A stretch of 9,720 nt of DNA from an uncultured Pseudomonadota bacterium. Lineage in GTDB: Bacteria; Myxococcota_A; UBA9042; CAIXZC01. This document shows, piece after piece, positions 6,650-9,720 of this stretch. The notes beneath the pieces are model-generated. The model was given only the letters and a program-made list of their open reading frames with translations, made no database searches and was not told the origin of the DNA. The translations under genes and the position numbers were made by a program. Where the stretch lies: assembly GCA_937884235.1 (NCBI GenBank), contig CALGBT010000385.1, forward strand, positions 1 through 9,720, in the 5' to 3' direction. Position 1 is the stretch's first letter, and each line of letters starts with the position of its first letter.

Positions 6650-8350
6650 TCAGTTGTCGATCTGGCAGGTGGCTTGATTGTCACTCCAGCAGCTGCTACC
6701 GCAACTGAAGTTGCAGCTGTAACCCGTGGCGTGGTAGCCGCTGGGACAGGACGTGCCGCACTTGTTGAACTGGTTGCCGCACGACGGGGCACAGGTCGCC
6801 TGATTGTCACTCCAGCAGCTACTACCACAACTGAAATTGCAACTATAGCCGGTGGCGTGATAGCCGCTGGGACATGAAGTCCCGCACTTGTTGAACTGCG
6901 TGCAGCCCGAACAGACGGCGCATGCGGCGGCCCAGTTGCATTGGTTGTTGCAGGTTCGCCCCCGGCATGTGGGACAACCATCCGTGCTGATGCTCCCCGG
7001 AACGCACTCACCCTGACCCTGGCATTGCCCCCACTGGCAGGCCGGAGAGCAGGTCTGGAACCCACAGGCCCCGCAGGTTCCCGTTGACCCCGGACTGCAC
7101 TGGCCCTGATTCTGGCAGCTGCTCCAGGGGGTCCAATTACAGTCATTGTTGCAGTTCCTCGTCCGAGTGCCACAGTTACCGCAAGCCTCGGTCTGATCGT
7201 CGCCAGGGGTACAGGTACCCTCTCCGACGCATCCGGTCCATGAGCCCCAATTGCACTGGCCATCGCAGCCCCGGCTCTGCTGGCCGCACAGACCGCAATT
7301 CTCGTACTGGGTCTCGCCCGGGGCACAGAGGCCTTCGCCAACGCAATAGCTCCAATTCCCCCACTGGCAATCGAAGAGACAGTTGCGCGTCTGGTTCCCA
7401 CACTTCCCGCACGACTTCTTCTCCTCAGCACCAGAGAGGCACACGCCTTCATCCAAACAGGGCGTCCACTCGCCCCACGTGCCGTCGGCCGCACACTTGC
7501 GGTTCTTCTTGCCGCAGAGGCCGCAGTTCTGCTCGTCAATGCCACCCGGCATGCACTCCGTCGTTCCGGAAGTGCATTTAGATTCCTTGCAGGCCTGCCC
7601 CGGGGGACAGGTGCCACATTGCGCGCCACAGCCGTCCGGGCCACAGTCCTTGCCGCCGCAATCGGGTTCGCACTGGCACTCACCATCGACGCACGGTCCT
7701 GCGCAGTTCTGCTCCTCACTCCACTCGAGGCAACCGTCGTCGTCGTGGTCCCCGCATTCAACCCGCCCCGTCTCCGTGCAATGGGCATCGCCAGCTTCCG
7801 GGCACTCATCGACACAACCGCCTTTGCACTGGTAGTCAACACACTGTGTCCCTTCCTTGCAGGTGCCACAACTCCCCGAGCAGCCGTCGTAACCGCACTC
7901 CCGGCCAGCGCAGTCGGGCACACAAATGCACTCGCCGCCTTCGCAATGACCGAAACCGGGGCAAGGCCTGACGTCACTCCACTCCAGACAGCCATCACCA
8001 TCAAACTGTCCACATTCCTGAATGCCGTTGGCCGCGCACGCGGTGCTACCAGCAGGTCCGCATTCGTCCTTGCAGGTGCCCGTACACAGCCCCTCTTCAC
8101 AGTCAATGCCGCCAGGGCAAACGCCGCACGTCCCACCACAGCCATCGCTGCCGCACTGCTTGGCTTCACAATCTGGCTTACAGCCTCCGGCATCCGGCTG
8201 AGGTTCCTGCCAGAGGCCTTCTTTGGCACCGTCTGGAACTGTCAGGACGTCGCTGGGCAACAGGTCGTCCCCGGCCCCCACGACCTGGGTTTCGGAACAT
8301 GACCCTATGACTACCAACAGTCCCAACAGGGCCCAGATACGGGTCTTCAT
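6650..8350 (-). CDS. Cys-rich lipoprotein with TSP1-like WxxW repeats and identical tandem C-terminal segments
   Basis: Complete, 566 residues, about 90 of them Cys. ATG at 8350 has GGAGG (8361-8357) 6 bases upstream; the frame stays open 35 codons further, but that extension would bury the signal peptide. Residues 1-17 are a lipoprotein signal with lipobox IGSC, Cys18 lipidated. After an acidic linker, residues 57-260 hold three C-x-P-x-C modules with CGxDGC motifs (as in the upstream gene) interleaved with two segments ending DGCLEWS. Residues 266-475 are six modules, CGxCGxxxRxCxxxCxWGxWxxC, whose WxxW motifs start at 292, 330, 368 and 406. These resemble thrombospondin type-1 repeats. Residues 485-520 and 527-562 are identical. 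It overlaps the upstream gene by ATGA, so translation is probably coupled. Predicted to be envelope-anchored; a binding role is inference. Confidence 0.94.
   Translation of the reverse strand: MKTRIWALLGLLVVIGSCSETQVVGAGDDLLPSDVLTVPDGAKEGLWQEPQPDAGGCKPDCEAKQCGSDGCGGTCGVCPGGIDCEEGLCTGTCKDECGPAGSTACAANGIQECGQFDGDGCLEWSDVRPCPGFGHCEGGECICVPDCAGRECGYDGCSGSCGTCKEGTQCVDYQCKGGCVDECPEAGDAHCTETGRVECGDHDDDGCLEWSEEQNCAGPCVDGECQCEPDCGGKDCGPDGCGAQCGTCPPGQACKESKCTSGTTECMPGGIDEQNCGLCGKKNRKCAADGTWGEWTPCLDEGVCLSGAEEKKSCGKCGNQTRNCLFDCQWGNWSYCVGEGLCAPGETQYENCGLCGQQSRGCDGQCNWGSWTGCVGEGTCTPGDDQTEACGNCGTRTRNCNNDCNWTPWSSCQNQGQCSPGSTGTCGACGFQTCSPACQWGQCQGQGECVPGSISTDGCPTCRGRTCNNQCNWAAACAVCSGCTQFNKCGTSCPSGYHATGYSCNFSCGSSCWSDNQATCAPSCGNQFNKCGTSCPSGYHATGYSCNFSCGSSCWSDNQATCQIDN
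6665..6898 (-). repeat. Tandem duplication encoding two identical 36-residue segments
   Basis: Copies at 6791-6898 (residues 485-520) and 6665-6772 (residues 527-562), 126-base period. Each encodes QFNKCGTSCPSGYHATGYSC followed by NFSCGSSCWSDNQATC. The two DNA copies differ at 14 of 108 positions, all third codon positions, and the amino acids are identical throughout. The unit has six Cys and one NFS. Confidence 0.95.
6926..7555 (-). repeat. TSP1-like WxxW repeat array, 38-residue period
   Basis: Four WxxW motifs (WGEW 292, WGNW 330, WGSW 368, WTPW 406) are spaced by exactly 38 residues (114 bases). Each is preceded by a CGxCG and an Arg-containing strand (RKC, RNC, RGC, RNC) and followed by WxxC, GEGxC and PG. 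Two shorter, degenerate modules follow (W440, WGQC; W473, WAAAC). Confidence 0.85.
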
Positions 8351-9600
8351 GGTCTTCCTCCACGCCATCTGCGCAAACTGCACAACAGGGCGAATGCCAC
8401 CAGTATCAGGGCGCTGCCCGTCAGCGGCGGGGATGGCACGGCACCAACCGAGCAACCACCACCGGGATCGCTGGCCTCTTCGTCATTCTTCACGCAGGCC
8501 CCATACAGCAGGTGGGTACCCGGGGGACAATCCGTCGGGGTGCTATCCTGGACTGTCAGATCCTGCCCGGGGGTCTCCGGCGCATCTGGTGAAAGCGTCA
8601 CGTCCACCGGTGGCGAGAGGACCTCGGGACTCTCCACGATGTCCGCCGAACCCTCCGGCATGCACATTCCCTCGGGCGTACACAGATCCTCAAGTCCGCA
8701 TGTGCCGCAACTCCCGCCACAGCCGTTGTCTCCGCACTCCCGATTCAGACAGGACGGAGTGCACAGGCAGACTCCATCGGGGCTGCAGACCTCGGTGAAC
8801 CCACAGGTGCCGCAAAGCCCGCCGCAACCATCGTCGCCGCATTCCTTGTTCTGGCACTCAGGAAGACAACTCAAGCAGAGACCATCCGGGCTGCAGAGGA
8901 GACCGCCCGGGCAGCTGCCGCAGCTGCCCCCGCACCCATTGTCGCCGCACTCCTTGCCCAGGCAGTTGGGCGAACAGAGCCCGCAAACGAAGTTCTCGTC
9001 GCAGCCCAAACCCGGCGGACAGCCGCCGCAAGTCCCGCCACAGCCATCGTCGCCGCACTGCTTGTTGAGGCAGTCCGAGGCACACAACTCACAACTCCCG
9101 GCAACCGAGCAGAGATAGCCAGGTTGGCACTCGCCGCAGCTCCCGCCGCAGCCGTCTTCGCCACAAGACTTCCCCTGGCACATTGGAACACAGCCATCGT
9201 CGCACAATCCGCCGACACACTCCTCCCCCGCCGGGCACGTACCGCAGTCGACGGTGCCGCCACAGCCATCGGCAATCTGCCCACACTCCTTGCCCACGGC
9301 CAAACAGCCATGGGGTGTGCAACCCGCCGCGCCGCAGGTCCCGATGGCCCCATCCAGATGTTCGCAAACAAGCCACTGCGGGCTGCAATCAGGGTCGGTG
9401 CAACAGAGGGGATGGGCCGCCGGAGAGGTCACTTTGTCAGCATCCTTACATTCGCCGGAGACGTCGCAGCGCTGGCCGGGACCGCATTGGCATGAACTAC
9501 CGCAGGCCGCGGCAGCATCGGCCGAATGCACGACCGACAGGATCGGTAGGAGCACAGCCCACACCAATAATCTCGACCAGATGAGGCCGGCCATACGCAT
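8347..9600 (-). CDS. Secreted Cys-rich DGCGG-repeat protein with MYXO-CTERM-like tail
   Basis: Complete, 417 residues; ATG at 9600 with GGAGG (9610-9606) 5 bases upstream. Residues 1-29 are a Sec signal peptide (LLVWAVLLPILSVV core, cleavage near ADA). Residues 33-134 are Cys-rich and include one degenerate copy of the repeat. Residues 137-313 are five repeats with the pattern CxPxCxxKxCGxDGCGGxCGxC, period 36 (last step 35). Residues 314-357 are an acidic Pro/Asp/Ser linker, probably a stalk. The C-terminus has GGGCSVG (380-386), a hydrophobic stretch (391-409) and basic RRWR (410-413). This is the layout of the MYXO-CTERM signal, in which a Cys near the tripartite tail is thought to be processed and lipidated so the protein reaches the outer surface. 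The first gene of a two-gene operon; the next gene has the same repeat module. Confidence 0.94.
   Translation of the reverse strand: MRMAGLIWSRLLVWAVLLPILSVVHSADAAAACGSSCQCGPGQRCDVSGECKDADKVTSPAAHPLCCTDPDCSPQWLVCEHLDGAIGTCGAAGCTPHGCLAVGKECGQIADGCGGTVDCGTCPAGEECVGGLCDDGCVPMCQGKSCGEDGCGGSCGECQPGYLCSVAGSCELCASDCLNKQCGDDGCGGTCGGCPPGLGCDENFVCGLCSPNCLGKECGDNGCGGSCGSCPGGLLCSPDGLCLSCLPECQNKECGDDGCGGLCGTCGFTEVCSPDGVCLCTPSCLNRECGDNGCGGSCGTCGLEDLCTPEGMCMPEGSADIVESPEVLSPPVDVTLSPDAPETPGQDLTVQDSTPTDCPPGTHLLYGACVKNDEEASDPGGGCSVGAVPSPPLTGSALILVAFALLCSLRRWRGGRP
8662..9192 (-). repeat. Five DGCGG Cys-rich repeats, 36-residue (108-base) period
   Basis: CGxDGCGG or CGDNGCGG motifs begin at Cys 146, 182, 218, 254 and 289 of the 417-residue protein. 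Steps are 36, 36, 36 and 35 residues. Each unit carries Cys at the same positions; between copies the variation falls in the loop following CGxC. Confidence 0.92.
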
Positions 9601-9623
9601 CTTCGCCTCCCGCTAACTCCCTG

Positions 9624-9652
9624 ATTGTATGCGAAGGATGCAGGGCCGGCAA
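9624..9652 (-). promoter_or_regulatory. Candidate sigma70 promoter for the two-gene Cys-rich operon
   Basis: On the minus strand, TTGCCG (9652-9647, 4/6) is followed by 17 bases and TACAAT (9629-9624, 5/6). Transcription would start near 9617, leaving a leader of about 17 bases that holds the GGAGG ribosome-binding site. The inverted repeat CGGCA (9647-9651)/TGCCG (9656-9660), 4-base spacer, covers the -35. It is the best promoter match in the window. Confidence 0.5.
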
Positions 9653-9720
9653 GACTGCCGTCGTTCCATAATCCACCGCCTACTTGGTGAGAACAGGTCT
9701 TGACTTGTGCGCAGGGGGCA

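Noticed and set aside
6619..8229. 536-codon minus-strand open frame
   Set aside because: It is a different frame of the 566-residue lipoprotein gene, with Arg/Ala/Pro-rich translation and no signal peptide or domain. Same reasoning applies to the minus-strand frames at 2511-3797 and 684-1400.
8351..8455. 35-codon N-terminal extension of the 566-residue lipoprotein
   Set aside because: A start at 8455 would put residues before the lipoprotein signal peptide. The ATG at 8350 has a good GGAGG and an ATGA overlap with the upstream stop.
9700..9705. TTGACT on the plus strand, a possible -35
   Set aside because: The matching -10 would lie outside the window, so a divergent promoter cannot be supported.

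Overview
The window looks like chromosomal DNA of a GC-rich, Myxococcota/Bradymonadota-like (former deltaproteobacterial) Gram-negative bacterium. The reasons are protein-level: three lipoprotein signals followed by acidic linkers and cysteine-rich repeats of the kind common in that group, a MopE-type Asp-rich motif, a tri-PEGA secreted protein, and a C-terminus resembling the MYXO-CTERM surface-sorting tail. The exact lineage cannot be fixed from sequence alone.

Layout. Positions 1-1836 (minus) hold the N-terminal 612 residues of a Cys-rich lipoprotein that runs off the left edge and starts with TTG. Positions 1942-5475 (minus) encode a complete 1177-residue lipoprotein with about twenty Cys-rich half-repeats, the central ones on a strict 51-residue period, ending in a roughly 240-residue glycine-rich domain that resembles the one in the animal receptor kinases ALK and LTK. 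Divergent from it is a secreted triple-PEGA protein (5606-6340, plus), then a 58-residue stand-alone DnaJ-type zinc-finger protein (6446-6622, plus). Convergent with that is a two-gene minus-strand operon: an upstream gene (8347-9600) for a secreted protein with five DGCGG repeats and a MYXO-CTERM-like tail, coupled by an ATGA overlap to a lipoprotein (6650-8350) with thrombospondin-type-like WxxW repeats and a tandem pair of identical 36-residue segments.

How the genes fit together. Four of the six genes encode very cysteine-rich proteins predicted to be exported and anchored at the cell envelope or surface, so the locus looks like a set of surface or adhesion proteins rather than a metabolic pathway. 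The PEGA protein is also exported. The zinc-finger protein has no export signal and is probably cytosolic. No transposases, RNA genes, CRISPR arrays or phage genes were seen. Three sigma70-like promoters with 17-base spacers are proposed, each overlapped by or next to a short inverted repeat. Intergenic gaps are all 130 bases or less.

The most interesting signals are the ALK/LTK-like glycine-rich domain on a bacterial lipoprotein, the WxxW array with an exact 38-residue period, and the tandem duplication in which 14 of 36 codons differ but no amino acid does.
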